DNA of 64,000 nucleotides from Corallochytrium limacisporum (lineage: Eukaryota > Opisthokonta), in contig PDIP01000005.1 in assembly GCA_002811645.1 (NCBI GenBank), positions 135,198-199,197 on the forward strand, given 5' to 3'. Below the pieces are notes generated by a model. The model made no database searches, was not told where the DNA came from, and saw only the letters and a program-made list of their open reading frames with translations. Made by a program: the position numbers and the translations under genes. Numbering within the stretch: the first letter of the stretch is position 1; the number at the start of each line of letters is the position of its first letter. Of this stretch, positions 12,001 through 20,743 are shown piece by piece.

Positions 12001-15000
12001 AGATGACGCCTATGCGTCTTCCTTGGCTGTTGACATGCTTGAACCTGACCTTGTGGTTTTGGTAGATCACCCAGACTATCCACTGGACATGGCAATGATT
12101 TTCCGTGCATGCGCGGTTCTTCAGCTCAAGTTCCAGCCGGACGCAGCACTTGTGTGCTTCTCTGAACTCAGCGATATCGAGGCGTTCTCGTGCATCCTCA
12201 GCCGAGAAATGGACACAAAAATGAATTTGATCGAGCCGTTCCAGATATCGTTGCAGTCTGAATGGGACCCTGTGAGAGAAAAGGAAAAGATCAGTATGTC
12301 AGTGATGGAGGCGTTTGTGCGGTTCTCGTATAGTGATGCGCGGTTGATGAACGCGATCCTGTCTGTGATCCACTACGGAGTGACAAATGATGAGAAGTCG
12401 GAGCCTGCAACTCCGGAGGCTGAGTTTACGATCCATCAAGCGTTTGAGCATCTGGAACAGGAAATCCAGCGTGAGAAGATGGTAGCACAGAGATCTATGT
12501 TGCAAAGTAAGAATGCTGTTTACACCAAACGCGATATAAGCATTCATGTGGATGGCCTAGCGTTCAATCTCCTTGATGATACCACTAAGTATGACTGCCC
12601 TGTGGCACGGCTGAAAATTGCCCAGATCGGGGCGGATATTCGTCTGACCGAGAGAGGTACAGTACAGAGTGCAGCGACAATGACTCTAGCAGCCGACTTC
12701 TACAACACCCGCACATGCAATTGGGACAGCCTCTTGGAAAGTAGCCAATTACGAATGGTTTACAATAGCGACGACAACAGTCAGAACAGACACGTATCTC
12801 TTCAGTCTGATGATGTTCTCAACATTACGATCTCACGGCCCTTGTTGTCTACTATCCGTGATCTCAGTGGCAAGATGGAAGAATCGATTCGTAAGAGAGT
12901 CAGTGTCGAGGAAGAAGATCTACGCCGTGCCTTTCTACCCTTCGTGCTTGTCAATAAGACAGGAACCACTGTCAAAGTTCATCTCTGGGACAACAAGGGA
13001 CATCAAACAAAAACATTGACGCTGGCAGCGGACGAAATGAACGAGTTTGATTTCGAAGATAAGGTGGATCCAAAGAACAACATCCGGAAGTTGTTTGTTG
13101 ACGATGATGAGCGAGCAGATCGTGGTGTAAGCTTCATGCTTGGCAAGTCGCGAGAGTCACGTGTCATCAGCGTGGATAAAGCCGGCATGCAGTCGGTGGT
13201 ACTCAAAGCAATTGAGTCTCAGGACCACTACCGACTGTTGTCATCGATGGAAATCGTCACTGGTCAAAAGGTCATCACAATCTCTGGTCACATCAAGGTT
13301 GTTAACACAACAGATATTGACCTAGAGGTGGCCCTGTTGGATGGGCCGACGAGACAGACCCGGCATGTGAACAAACTTGTTAATAACGAAGAATTCTTCG
13401 TCCCGATGGATCTTGCTCTCGAGACCTGTGAACTCGCTGTGCGGCCGGCGAATCGGGAGAATGGCGTCTTTGCATGGTCTTCCCCTGGGCTGTCCATTTT
13501 TGAGTCCACTGAATGGGTAGATGCAGAGATCGCTGGCTTGAACCGCAGTACAACGGCAACTGATCATGTTTTCTTGACTTGTGCACGGAGCAGTGCGACC
13601 AAGGCACCCATACTGATGATGTCGAACCGGAGCTTCCAGGCATCGGCGACAAGACATGGCACGTCCTTGTGCACGTTCACAATCACCCCTGCAGCAGTTC
13701 TGGACAACCAACTGCCCGTATCGCTGTGGATCCAGCTTGATGGCTACCCGCAGGCGTTTGAGCTGAAGAAGGGTGCCCTCTTTCCCATCCATCAGCAGGA
13801 TCTTCGAGAGCCTACCGCATTACGAGTTGCTTTGGATGGCTACAGTTGGTCAGAGCATCAAAAGATCAAGCACTTGGAGACTGGTCAACGACTGGAGGGA
13901 TACGTGCGAATGGAATCGGCTCAACGAACTCTGGTTGATATCAACATGACCCTGGAAAACACGTCAGGATTGTGTTGCATTTACTTCTGGATGCCGTACT
14001 GGATTGTCAATCGGACTGGTGTACCCCTGCTGTTCAGACCTGCCCGATCGCGTACCTTATTTCCCGGCCAGACCGAAGAGAATCACCATGCATCGATGGT
14101 GGACCCTTTACTGGTGAACTTTGACCCGACAATGAATGATCACACTGTATCAGTGACATGTACAACAGGCACGGCTACCAAACTCTTCTGGTTCGAGGTG
14201 GGTGGCATAGATGCGGTTGGTCGAACTGGCAATGTCAATCTGGTGGTGGAAGATCCGCATTTGCCGAACGGCCGTGTAGAGTATCAGGTCGGTCTAAAGA
14301 TTTCCCGCCTAACCAAGCAAGGGCGATTCAGTCGGACAAAGGTGGCGTTGTTCATGCCGCAGATTATTCTAATGAATCACACAGACGCACCTCTTCATTG
14401 TCTACAAGAATTCGAAACAAAGACCGGCGCCATTGCCCACGTGTTGCAGCCGTCCTGTCTGAGCCCGTTTCACTGGACTTCTACACAGGAGGAGCTTTAT
14501 CTTTGCCTAAGATTGCCTCCCAAAACCGACGAACATGGCCACACCACAACCTGGCGTTGGAGTGGTGGATTCCGCGTCGACCAGGGCGGTGAGAGCTATT
14601 TGAAGATCATGTCTGAAGATCGCAAGCAGTTTGTACTAGTGCGCGTTATGGTTGAAGTACGCAAGGCTGCCTTCTACATCCACATCTTTGATGATGATGG
14701 AGTGGGACCGAGCTGGATCTTCAACCATTCACGATTGTCATTAGCGTGCTACCAGAAGGACGTACATTTCATCACAGACATTAAGCCGGAGTCCAAGATA
14801 CGGTACGCTTGGGATTCCTTGAAAGGGGAGGCAGAGATGCATCTTTTCCTTGATGGTGACAAGAGCATGCGCGAGGTTGTACTCCGCCTCGATGAGGCTC
14901 CGAAACACTACAATTTCCGCTACGAAAACCCTTTCACTATTCAATCTGTGGCCAATGGCTCTCTGATGGACATTATGGAGACGCCCATGGAGGGGTGGAT

Positions 15001-17431
15001 TCCAGTCCTCAGCAAGGCCACGACCGGGGCTGATTCGCAGTTCTGGCTTCTAACTAAGGACCACAAGCTCAAGAACAAGCAACTCGGCAAGTACCTAACA
15101 GTCCAACGGCTCAGCGGGGGAGGTGCAGAATACCGCCTCTGTCTGACGGCGTCCACCAAGGGTCGAGACGGTGCGCAGATGTGGAATTTTGGCAATGACG
15201 GGTCTATTACAAATGCGCTGGATCCGAGGATCCTCCTCATGGCTGCCGGCGATATGATCCTTGTCTATCATTTGCCGAAGGGCATACCGGCGCGACCTGA
15301 TGATGTGGAGTATATATTCAGCCGCAAGAACCTGCATGACGGATCTGGCATGGTCTCTTTTGCCGTGGAGAGTCAGGGACCGGTACGCATTCTGCACATC
15401 TACGATCCTGTTACCCAGAAGATTGACAGTACACCATCCAAGTTGAGCACCAACAAGTCGGTATACTCTGTGAGGAGTCAGATGAGCGTGGCGACCTCTC
15501 AAAACGAACAAGACCTGGTCACCTCATCGGAGTCTATGGATTTGGCCGCCGCGTCAGCGGAACCTCGTACGCGTAGCACTTATAGTGGGCATGTCCGCAC
15601 TCCCTCTGGTGCTAGCTCTCAGGAGAGCGTCGCCAATGATCCCATGCGCACGTCAGGGACCGGTCTTGCCAGCCAGACTGAGAGCGAGTTGATAGAGGAC
15701 GCGGAAATGGAGTTGCGCGGTGACCTGGGCGGTATTGGCTTGTCTCTCGTAGACGACATGGGCCGTGAAATCCTATATCTTTGCATGATAGGGGTCCGTA
15801 CAACCCTTGAACAGCGCGATCGACTGATGCAATATGATCTCCGCATTCAGGATGTGCAGATAGATAACCAGATCAACGCTGGAAGCTCCTTCCCCGTCGC
15901 CGTTTTTCGCAAGCCGGATCCCCGTGAAAAGGTACGCCACCCGCACATATACATTTCCTTTTCACGGCTCCTGGACCAACCGGCTAATACGCAGACGTTC
16001 CGATACTTCACTTTGCTGATCCAGCGGACCACCATCATGTTGGACGAGGAAATGCTTGTGCACCTGAACGCCTTTTCCGATCCGGAGCGCCGCACGCATC
16101 TGCGACCAGTCGAAGAAGAGGACTGTAATATTGACGAACTTACAAGCTTTGGTCTTATGCCTCGTGGTAGCGATGGCAACAATCCGAGCTGGCGTGAATC
16201 GTTCCGCTTGTACATGGATGTGCTAATCCTACAGCCCATTTCCATGCGCGTCAGTTTCCGACGAGCGACTCAAATGTCGCATTCGGACGGTGAAGTCCTT
16301 AAACGGCGCTATGGTGTGGACCTGCCAAACTTTTTCGAGGCTCCATTCCCATTGCAGCTGGTCTACGAGCGCCAACTGTACGGCCCGGCGTTCCTGATCA
16401 CGCGCACCATCTACAAGCGCTACATGCAGGACATTCTAAGTCGCACCTATCGCAACATCGGCTACACCGATGTAATGGGCAATGTACAAGCCAACTTTTC
16501 GACCATTGGTGCCGGCTTTAAAGACCTCTTCTACGAGCCGTACAACGGTCTGATTTCATCACCGAAGGACTTTTTGGTCGGCCTTCGAAAGGGCACGGGG
16601 AGCTTTGCGAGCTCCCTCGTTGCAGGCATGGCATCCACAGCAGCTACAGCAGCCAGCAGTGCGAACGACATTCTCAGCAACATGACTATGGACCAGGACT
16701 ACGTTCGCGAACGCCAAAAGGCCCGCAACCAGCACGATACCAAAGGGGGTGCCAAGTTCCGCCGTGGCGTGGACGGCTTTGTGCAGGGATTTGCGAGCGG
16801 TGTAACTGGCATTTTCAACGAACCACGAAAGGGCATGCAGAGTGGTGGAATTGCTGGAGGTATGGCAGGCGTTGGCAAGGGTCTGATTGGTGTCGTCGCA
16901 AAACCACTGGCCGGTTTCAGCGAACTCGTCACAGATAGTTCCGGAGCAGTGAGCGACATGGCGCGCAAAGAGGAGGTCCAGCAGCGGATTCGTCCTCCCC
17001 GTGTCCCAAGCGGTCGGCACGGTCGATTGAATCCGTACTCGCTCTACCACGCGGACGGTAGGATGCAGCTATTACTCAAGCGTCCACACGAAGTCTACGT
17101 GAACCATTGGCTTGTTGACCGACGCCAGGCTGTGTCTCTGTTCCTCACCGAGCAGCGTGTGATTCTCTTTGAGAAAATGGAGACGGAATGGCTACGACTG
17201 GATCTGCATGGAGTTGTGGCCGCCGTGGTGCTGCCGGAGAACGACAGCTACATCCTTATCCGCAGCGAGGAGATATCAACCCGTGCGCACAACAGGTTCC
17301 GTTCTAATATTTCTATCGATGGCAGCGGCTACTGTAAGTCCATGATCAAGATAGGCGAGGATGCGAACGCCGCTGATGTCATCAAGGCGATACACAGTAT
17401 GGCTACCCGTCGGGCTGAGGACGATGAATGA
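6020..17431 (+). CDS. VPS13: Vps13 bridge-like lipid transfer protein
   Basis: An intronless gene for a 3803-residue protein of the Vps13 family, which forms a hydrophobic channel moving phospholipids between organelle membranes at contact sites. The start at 6020 gives MFEGFVSNFLN, the classic Chorein-N opening (about residues 1-115). The middle is the long repetitive channel. The VAB adaptor-binding domain (about 2300-2860) shows six repeats with the key Asn (NKTG, NTTD, DNQLP, NRTG, NHTD, NHSR). Residues about 2970-3105 contain a segment with two QxW-type motifs (SQFW and AQMWNFGNDGSITN), typical of ricin-B beta-trefoils. A low-complexity Ser/Thr-rich linker follows (about 3130-3220), then the DH-like/ATG2-C-like region with glycine-rich amphipathic helices and a C-terminal PH-like domain (from about 3680). 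It is longer than yeast Vps13 (about 3144 residues). It is convergent with the next gene, with only 125 bases between the stops. Confidence 0.95.
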   Translation: MFEGFVSNFLNTWLGDYLEGINTSDLSVAVWNGLVTLKNVRIREDALSFLDLPISVRNGVIEELQIRIPWAQLQSKAIQVEVSNIRILAVSETGAEQKDRQEQLASEIQKKLKLWHQEQWERLMASFEPEQKQADGSETMTSALLFRLISNVYISVQSVDVRYVATNLENQGQQNITWGMYFEKFTLMATDANYKKAYMYDAHGKQHRVLSLNRFNMYMLANEYESTDVFEPFNPDRHAQHGIISNVTIEARMNWNMHKDGHMEASLDLKTQKTPVQLRKSHLNIIAEEAEAITMSRRQQRFADISPKTAEALRADPTPRKRWKHVISCIVKEISRRRERQTLPYLVERRGKRLKHEPVYHQYLDESLNFEEKKKEENTGSQTPSALEIPTRMEEAQASLAKMEVGLELDDIKYFRTTGLLSWTKEHAKQLKELKKPKKVEASYQSYLMGFLGGSTSTENPEASKTGDVEQDVNQLAEVLEQWVKEAPVDKYFTYDVKFELNKGSITLMHDIMRSDNDEAISTELVFDTMAYSLEKNIAEDVTTRIALHGMKMGEIDHDANDKTREVIVSKHASDGEFFKARYVKHANTGKRELRVALAPSEMFIDAELVKRLTSTSKSLMRIGNLSTIQQTFDVIRHLQTETLETFTEVINSESIDAKLNVAAPKIHLQANEQASAKLLADFGELSIQIGRWHEAAEKDTEFETPPSSPESLPSQDGLQVGIVEADHDELQTGDFPLKLALSNVSVAYVDGDSGPYDIFRRTTFSLNALPLERSEKKDHHGHHPTEWFVHIPIDSIRVSLSEDTLRSIVGIGKAFNYSEAHGSGFVESIPVASHTDIVEDHDESVDIDVRSVVSKDTHGRGGTRQKRVQIRKVKLRIRDIHADLKDSMKAAKERCRVEFRGMEFAYQREDNGSTESTLKVRECDIRSRSSEALEALPIVSSDHHSGGGNAKHLVMVQIATKGRDTRVTGTLSTLRLDLCRNRWLPIIQLFGAYGYLPAPSTPRLAPLSSPALSPAPLSPGADRPPLLRKRTVSSTVGPSGRRRGKYDMDVQFESLTATLYSERKKFLDVSVRDVQLEGKFSDGASDLRVALENVESTEYRSNEKIFDMQHALSLDLRRKENLTDVSIAISQADYTYDVYAIRKTVAFFEDFSEVGSVLQSARDSAGAAVSTLTAESSVKFRLVGESPLVHLSSGDYGKTLLCYFGKFSIHNDWSSVDGASPMANLDLDEQHTKLAIVTLEDISMNLKDSQDQSQNHAILHHGNCDILVCRKTATDALSVVVVIPDVECDLPRTVFNDIQVIADVNSPATSVEERPSAQSLDSVRGPEVGVEDADQIRSVFEVRLSMASVALRLSSDIGHGVSNLAVIKGTDLDMKITSDEKMVTTAFEFRDLDVVDELQASVHGAEPKTIGRMEAGESTIDRSRALRVVHESPHASHGNETGLDDPAATQTEIIIGKLWAIYESETWLTIVDFLTSTPEAMHMKSLQASDLFQTSLEVQPLDDGTEGEDQGPMNLLEKPIPRFINLNIMQLSLEVDNSHGTRALMGVKRVESAILLQGNDWNIDGKLDKIWVNDGNANLEEYHCIFDSSMAEELTFKYIYDTTAKQMLLDIDMSKPYIVYLRAFVDDLYEILKATIDINNLIQDLRGKYVAEGIKFNPKVKVTDGFIALPIHRGARPFIGLTCDELLLSNRHYDRDSDQTAVNEFLIDIKGVCAGTSKAEASVREMPLRPLFKGKKDMQVKVDFLYLDNYIDEFAYQIGMDFTNVALQLDNNKYQVCMAFLTGNLGIAGGNFDMVKETSLVRRDSGPKTKDTQNREAVNFPTGPVIEGSTDKDLKFMEMVINIRDCRLLMEHNVGHYSHVMEHSAKLTCDVQRATIDLTTIIHAGDFAKNSTTFDFQTPAISVYEGLDTSDNFQPITNLPVFFQPRVDTSETSLLFNFNRRSTIKDSQTKFIVHKARLFFMPDVLYSMAEFFMNMEDEHNEMSLAYQKHEGPEDDAYASSLAVDMLEPDLVVLVDHPDYPLDMAMIFRACAVLQLKFQPDAALVCFSELSDIEAFSCILSREMDTKMNLIEPFQISLQSEWDPVREKEKISMSVMEAFVRFSYSDARLMNAILSVIHYGVTNDEKSEPATPEAEFTIHQAFEHLEQEIQREKMVAQRSMLQSKNAVYTKRDISIHVDGLAFNLLDDTTKYDCPVARLKIAQIGADIRLTERGTVQSAATMTLAADFYNTRTCNWDSLLESSQLRMVYNSDDNSQNRHVSLQSDDVLNITISRPLLSTIRDLSGKMEESIRKRVSVEEEDLRRAFLPFVLVNKTGTTVKVHLWDNKGHQTKTLTLAADEMNEFDFEDKVDPKNNIRKLFVDDDERADRGVSFMLGKSRESRVISVDKAGMQSVVLKAIESQDHYRLLSSMEIVTGQKVITISGHIKVVNTTDIDLEVALLDGPTRQTRHVNKLVNNEEFFVPMDLALETCELAVRPANRENGVFAWSSPGLSIFESTEWVDAEIAGLNRSTTATDHVFLTCARSSATKAPILMMSNRSFQASATRHGTSLCTFTITPAAVLDNQLPVSLWIQLDGYPQAFELKKGALFPIHQQDLREPTALRVALDGYSWSEHQKIKHLETGQRLEGYVRMESAQRTLVDINMTLENTSGLCCIYFWMPYWIVNRTGVPLLFRPARSRTLFPGQTEENHHASMVDPLLVNFDPTMNDHTVSVTCTTGTATKLFWFEVGGIDAVGRTGNVNLVVEDPHLPNGRVEYQVGLKISRLTKQGRFSRTKVALFMPQIILMNHTDAPLHCLQEFETKTGAIAHVLQPSCLSPFHWTSTQEELYLCLRLPPKTDEHGHTTTWRWSGGFRVDQGGESYLKIMSEDRKQFVLVRVMVEVRKAAFYIHIFDDDGVGPSWIFNHSRLSLACYQKDVHFITDIKPESKIRYAWDSLKGEAEMHLFLDGDKSMREVVLRLDEAPKHYNFRYENPFTIQSVANGSLMDIMETPMEGWIPVLSKATTGADSQFWLLTKDHKLKNKQLGKYLTVQRLSGGGAEYRLCLTASTKGRDGAQMWNFGNDGSITNALDPRILLMAAGDMILVYHLPKGIPARPDDVEYIFSRKNLHDGSGMVSFAVESQGPVRILHIYDPVTQKIDSTPSKLSTNKSVYSVRSQMSVATSQNEQDLVTSSESMDLAAASAEPRTRSTYSGHVRTPSGASSQESVANDPMRTSGTGLASQTESELIEDAEMELRGDLGGIGLSLVDDMGREILYLCMIGVRTTLEQRDRLMQYDLRIQDVQIDNQINAGSSFPVAVFRKPDPREKVRHPHIYISFSRLLDQPANTQTFRYFTLLIQRTTIMLDEEMLVHLNAFSDPERRTHLRPVEEEDCNIDELTSFGLMPRGSDGNNPSWRESFRLYMDVLILQPISMRVSFRRATQMSHSDGEVLKRRYGVDLPNFFEAPFPLQLVYERQLYGPAFLITRTIYKRYMQDILSRTYRNIGYTDVMGNVQANFSTIGAGFKDLFYEPYNGLISSPKDFLVGLRKGTGSFASSLVAGMASTAATAASSANDILSNMTMDQDYVRERQKARNQHDTKGGAKFRRGVDGFVQGFASGVTGIFNEPRKGMQSGGIAGGMAGVGKGLIGVVAKPLAGFSELVTDSSGAVSDMARKEEVQQRIRPPRVPSGRHGRLNPYSLYHADGRMQLLLKRPHEVYVNHWLVDRRQAVSLFLTEQRVILFEKMETEWLRLDLHGVVAAVVLPENDSYILIRSEEISTRAHNRFRSNISIDGSGYCKSMIKIGEDANAADVIKAIHSMATRRAEDDE

Positions 17432-17556
17432 AATGCATGAGCGTGTAATCATGGCTTTTCTCATTATGTAATATATGACATAATATCAATGTAATACTTC
17501 GTGCGTAACATGCACTTGACTACAAGACTGTACTGGTTCCAATCCAGTCTAATTTG

Positions 17557-18846
17557 TCACGCGCTGGTGTGCTTGTTGATCAATGGATCAGGACTATGGG
17601 ATCGCGAGTATGCGCGATTCTCATCGCGTGTATGCAAAGCACGTTGCTTGAGGCGCTCGTCTCTGCGTTTCTCAGCCTGCGCGAATCGTTCCTTGGCTTC
17701 TAGATTGGCGCTGATATGCAGTTTCGGCAGGTTGGTGAACCGCTCGTCATCCTTGAAGGCGACGTATGTGAAAAATGCGTCGTTGGTAAAGAACACTTCA
17801 CCCTGGCGGTGCACATAGACTGACACCATCACCTCAATCGATGAATTGAACACGGCTGTGACCTCAGAGTTGAAGTAGACAATGTCGCCGACGTTAGTCG
17901 AGGAAACAAAGTTCAACCGGTGAACGCCAGCAGTGCGAACATCACAATTCCGTGCAACTCGACATGCACTTACATACGCGCATTGGTCCATCCACATCAT
18001 GATCATGCCACCGAAAGTGACCCCAAGTGTATTGGCCGCATTGGGCAAGACAATCTCGCTCATGAAAGTCATGGTCTGCTCTGGTAAGATCACAGCCTTA
18101 CTGAACTCCTCTCCGTTTTCAAGCTGGGTTAGTCTTGGGGTAACAATCTCAGATTCTTTGTAGCGTACAGCCTCCTCACGCCGACTTACATGGTGCGACG
18201 TGTCGTAGCGGATGCGATTGGCCAGGCGAAATTCACGGCGTTCGAGAGCCATGTCAAAGCGTTTCTGATCACCTTCTGTCTCAGGAAACATCTGGTGGAC
18301 CGGACAAGGTTTGCGGCGTTGGCGGTCGATTGACACAAACGTCACGTAAGCACTGCAACAATGCACCCGTTCACCTGTTCGAAGATCTTCGGCCTCGACA
18401 CGGACGCCTATTTCCATTGACGTCCGGAATGCACGGTTGACGCTGGCGTAAAGAATGACGACGTCACCAAGCTTGGCCGGCCCAACAAAGTTGACAGAGT
18501 CGAAGGAGGCCGTGACACAAGGGGAAATGGCTGCGGCTTTAGAGGCCGCACCGGCGCAAAGGTCCATCCACGACAAAATTTGACCCCCGGTACAGAAGCC
18601 ATCAGGGTTAGTATGTTGCGGAAGGACTAGCTCGTGCATGATGACGTGTGATTCTGACAGAGGGCGCTTCTCGATGTTGACAGCAGGCTGAACTTTGCCG
18701 TCATTGGCGGAGTTCTTAGTTTCTTTCTGTCCATTCTCTCTCTTCTCGGTGGGTGCATCTGAAGATGAGGTGGTAACTAGATAGAGCCAAAAGGCAAAGC
18801 CCATGCCAGCTAGACCGTACGCCGCATAAATGCCGATTCGTGACAT
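17557..18846 (-). CDS. Acyl-CoA thioesterase with two HotDog domains (ACOT11/12-like), membrane-anchored
   Basis: A 429-residue hydrolase of fatty acyl-CoA to free acid and CoA. Residues 1-25 contain a hydrophobic segment (YGLAGMGFAFWLYLV) followed by a Ser/Lys-rich linker, suggesting an N-terminal membrane anchor or an uncleaved targeting signal. Two tandem HotDog units follow. The first carries the GGQILSWMDLCAG helix and the SVNRAFRTSMEIGV strand typical of ACOT11/ACOT12. The second carries the matching GGMIMMWMDQCAY helix and TAVFNSSIEVMV strand. The C terminus is basic and predicted to be helical. No START domain is present, unlike mammalian ACOT11/12, so this is the two-HotDog core only. 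Substrate chain length cannot be read from the sequence. It shares its downstream spacer with Vps13 (tail to tail). Confidence 0.85.
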   Translation of the reverse strand: MSRIGIYAAYGLAGMGFAFWLYLVTTSSSDAPTEKRENGQKETKNSANDGKVQPAVNIEKRPLSESHVIMHELVLPQHTNPDGFCTGGQILSWMDLCAGAASKAAAISPCVTASFDSVNFVGPAKLGDVVILYASVNRAFRTSMEIGVRVEAEDLRTGERVHCCSAYVTFVSIDRQRRKPCPVHQMFPETEGDQKRFDMALERREFRLANRIRYDTSHHVSRREEAVRYKESEIVTPRLTQLENGEEFSKAVILPEQTMTFMSEIVLPNAANTLGVTFGGMIMMWMDQCAYVSACRVARNCDVRTAGVHRLNFVSSTNVGDIVYFNSEVTAVFNSSIEVMVSVYVHRQGEVFFTNDAFFTYVAFKDDERFTNLPKLHISANLEAKERFAQAEKRRDERLKQRALHTRDENRAYSRSHSPDPLINKHTSA

Positions 18847-19405
18847 GTCTCTTCTGATCAGTCCATCAGAAACAACTTCGTGATCGAATTACTTGTTTTC
18901 TTTCTTTTCACTTGGCCTGTTTCCCGTGTTCTAGTCACGGTGCCGGAAGACACCGCACAGCAGTCCAATGGCACCTTTCAAACTTATATATCCTAGCGGC
19001 TGTTGTGCACATGGTGTGTCCGAAGGTCTTCAAATACAGTGGCCGTCGGACGGCCTAGGAGGAAAAAATTGGCCCGTCTTGCTTATCCCGGGGGTAATGA
19101 AGGAAGAAAGGTCGGTGGATAGGGAGGAGGGGCAGGGCTGGTGAAGCTCAAGGTCCGAGCTAGAGAGGCCCTCGAGAGGAAGCTTGGTCAGTCAATCGAG
19201 CAGGGCCCTGTGGAGCATAGTAAGACTCGCTGAGGGTGACCTGCGGGTGGAACATTGCATTGAATATAGCATGCAACTGTATTTCAGAGAAATGAATCGA
19301 AATAACTTCTCGATGATGGTAAAGAATACATGGATATATACAAAACGATATCAGATGAAGGCAATGGATTCGGTAGAAGGTGGTTTGGTAAAGCGTGATG
19401 TCTGC
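18847..19405. other. Intergenic spacer between thioesterase and NOB1 genes
   Basis: It should contain the promoter of the - strand thioesterase gene (near 18850-19000) and the 3' end of the NOB1 transcript. No additional coding region or RNA gene is recognisable. Confidence 0.5.
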
Positions 19406-20743
19406 TCATTTCTTGCGCCGTCTCCGTTCGTTTGGGTTGCGACGGCCGTAGCCAAATTCCGTGTTTGCAGCCCGCAGTTTGGCGCTAATGTCTGTGGTTG
19501 CGAAAGGTTGACCGTTTGCGAGATCACGGTCATCGTAAACCTTGTGCACGGGCTTACCTCGACGGGTTGCACGTTCCTTTTGGTCCTCGCGCAAGATCAA
19601 GTCGCTGTTGTGCCGTCCACCCTTTGGAGTAGGAATCGAGTACTTCGTACCCCGTAGGCTGATCTGACGAGGTTGGACGTACCGTACAGCCCCATTCTTG
19701 TCGCTGACGACCTTGGTGCGCATCATGGAATGATTGCCGCACTTGGGGCAGAATTCCTTGGCCATGTTCGAGGTTGTTGTCGAACATGCTGTGCACATCA
19801 TAACAAAATGCTGCACTTTGCGCACAATGTAGCCCTTGATACCAAAAACGAGCATGTTCATGTGCAGAAGCACGTTTTGCATAGTGAAATCCGTAGTCAC
19901 ACAGCCGACCAACACTGCTCGCTCTTTGCGCGCCTCTGCTTCGTCCTCCATCGCATCATCCGGGAATGCGGCGGCGGCAGTGTCCAAATTGTCGGGTGTG
20001 ATCCAACCCTCATCGTCTGCAAAGCTCATATCTGGCCCGTCATTGTTGTCTCCGTCATTTTGTTCACGCTGCTCCCGCAATGCCCTAGCCTCGGCTTGCA
20101 GCGCAGCCTGCTTGTCCTCGTTTGTTCGGAGCTCCTGGTCATTCACACCAATCTCCGCCGAGTATTCGTCCATTGACCCCGTTCCCAGGTACGCAAGCGC
20201 CTGAAATACTGTAGCGGATCCGAGGGTCTCTGCAAAGGGTGTGGAGTTTCCCCAGGTCTTAGGCTTGACAAAGCCAGGCGTCTGGTCCAGGTTCTTGGTC
20301 GCTTTCGTGCGGGCGTCCTTGAGGCTGATGGGCTCCGTATTGATATGATCCTTGCCATTGTACTCCATATCGAGATGGAGCGAAAGAGCGAGAACTTTGA
20401 CATCGGTGTGGCTCAGGTTGGCGTAATCACCGCTGCGTTTGGCGAAATCGATTACCATTTTCATGGCATCTGGGCTAGGCTCCTTTAGCTTAATTTCTGA
20501 GAGAGTTACCGTCTCTTGTGCAAATGTCTTGGATTTTTTGTCCCGGATCTCATCCACCACTTCCTGCACTGTGTACAGATCACCTCCAAATTCATCTGGA
20601 CGGATTCCCTTAATAAAAACCGCGGTGTCCAACACTGCTACTTTCTTGCGCTCTTGATCGGCACTAACATTGATTGCAGCACCCGTGCCGGTTGTGGTGT
20701 CCTTGTTGGCACTTGCCGCCAAACTAGCCCATGTTCCGGACAT
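19406..20743 (-). CDS. NOB1: NOB1 endonuclease, 20S pre-rRNA cleavage at site D
   Basis: A 445-residue PIN-domain endoribonuclease that makes the final cut at the 3' end of 18S rRNA in late cytoplasmic pre-40S particles. The PIN domain begins near residue 35 with VLDTAVFIKG, whose Asp is a metal ligand. Further acidic positions lie in EVVDEI and in SHTDVKVLAL. An acidic disordered stretch (about 225-285) follows. The zinc ribbon has the pattern CTAC then CPKCG (about 318-340), with NHSMMRT after it. The C-terminal tail is basic and ends in RRRRKK, like other NOB1 proteins. Length is close to that of yeast Nob1 (459). Its promoter lies in the large gene-free block to its right. Confidence 0.93.
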   Translation of the reverse strand: MSGTWASLAASANKDTTTGTGAAINVSADQERKKVAVLDTAVFIKGIRPDEFGGDLYTVQEVVDEIRDKKSKTFAQETVTLSEIKLKEPSPDAMKMVIDFAKRSGDYANLSHTDVKVLALSLHLDMEYNGKDHINTEPISLKDARTKATKNLDQTPGFVKPKTWGNSTPFAETLGSATVFQALAYLGTGSMDEYSAEIGVNDQELRTNEDKQAALQAEARALREQREQNDGDNNDGPDMSFADDEGWITPDNLDTAAAAFPDDAMEDEAEARKERAVLVGCVTTDFTMQNVLLHMNMLVFGIKGYIVRKVQHFVMMCTACSTTTSNMAKEFCPKCGNHSMMRTKVVSDKNGAVRYVQPRQISLRGTKYSIPTPKGGRHNSDLILREDQKERATRRGKPVHKVYDDRDLANGQPFATTDISAKLRAANTEFGYGRRNPNERRRRKK

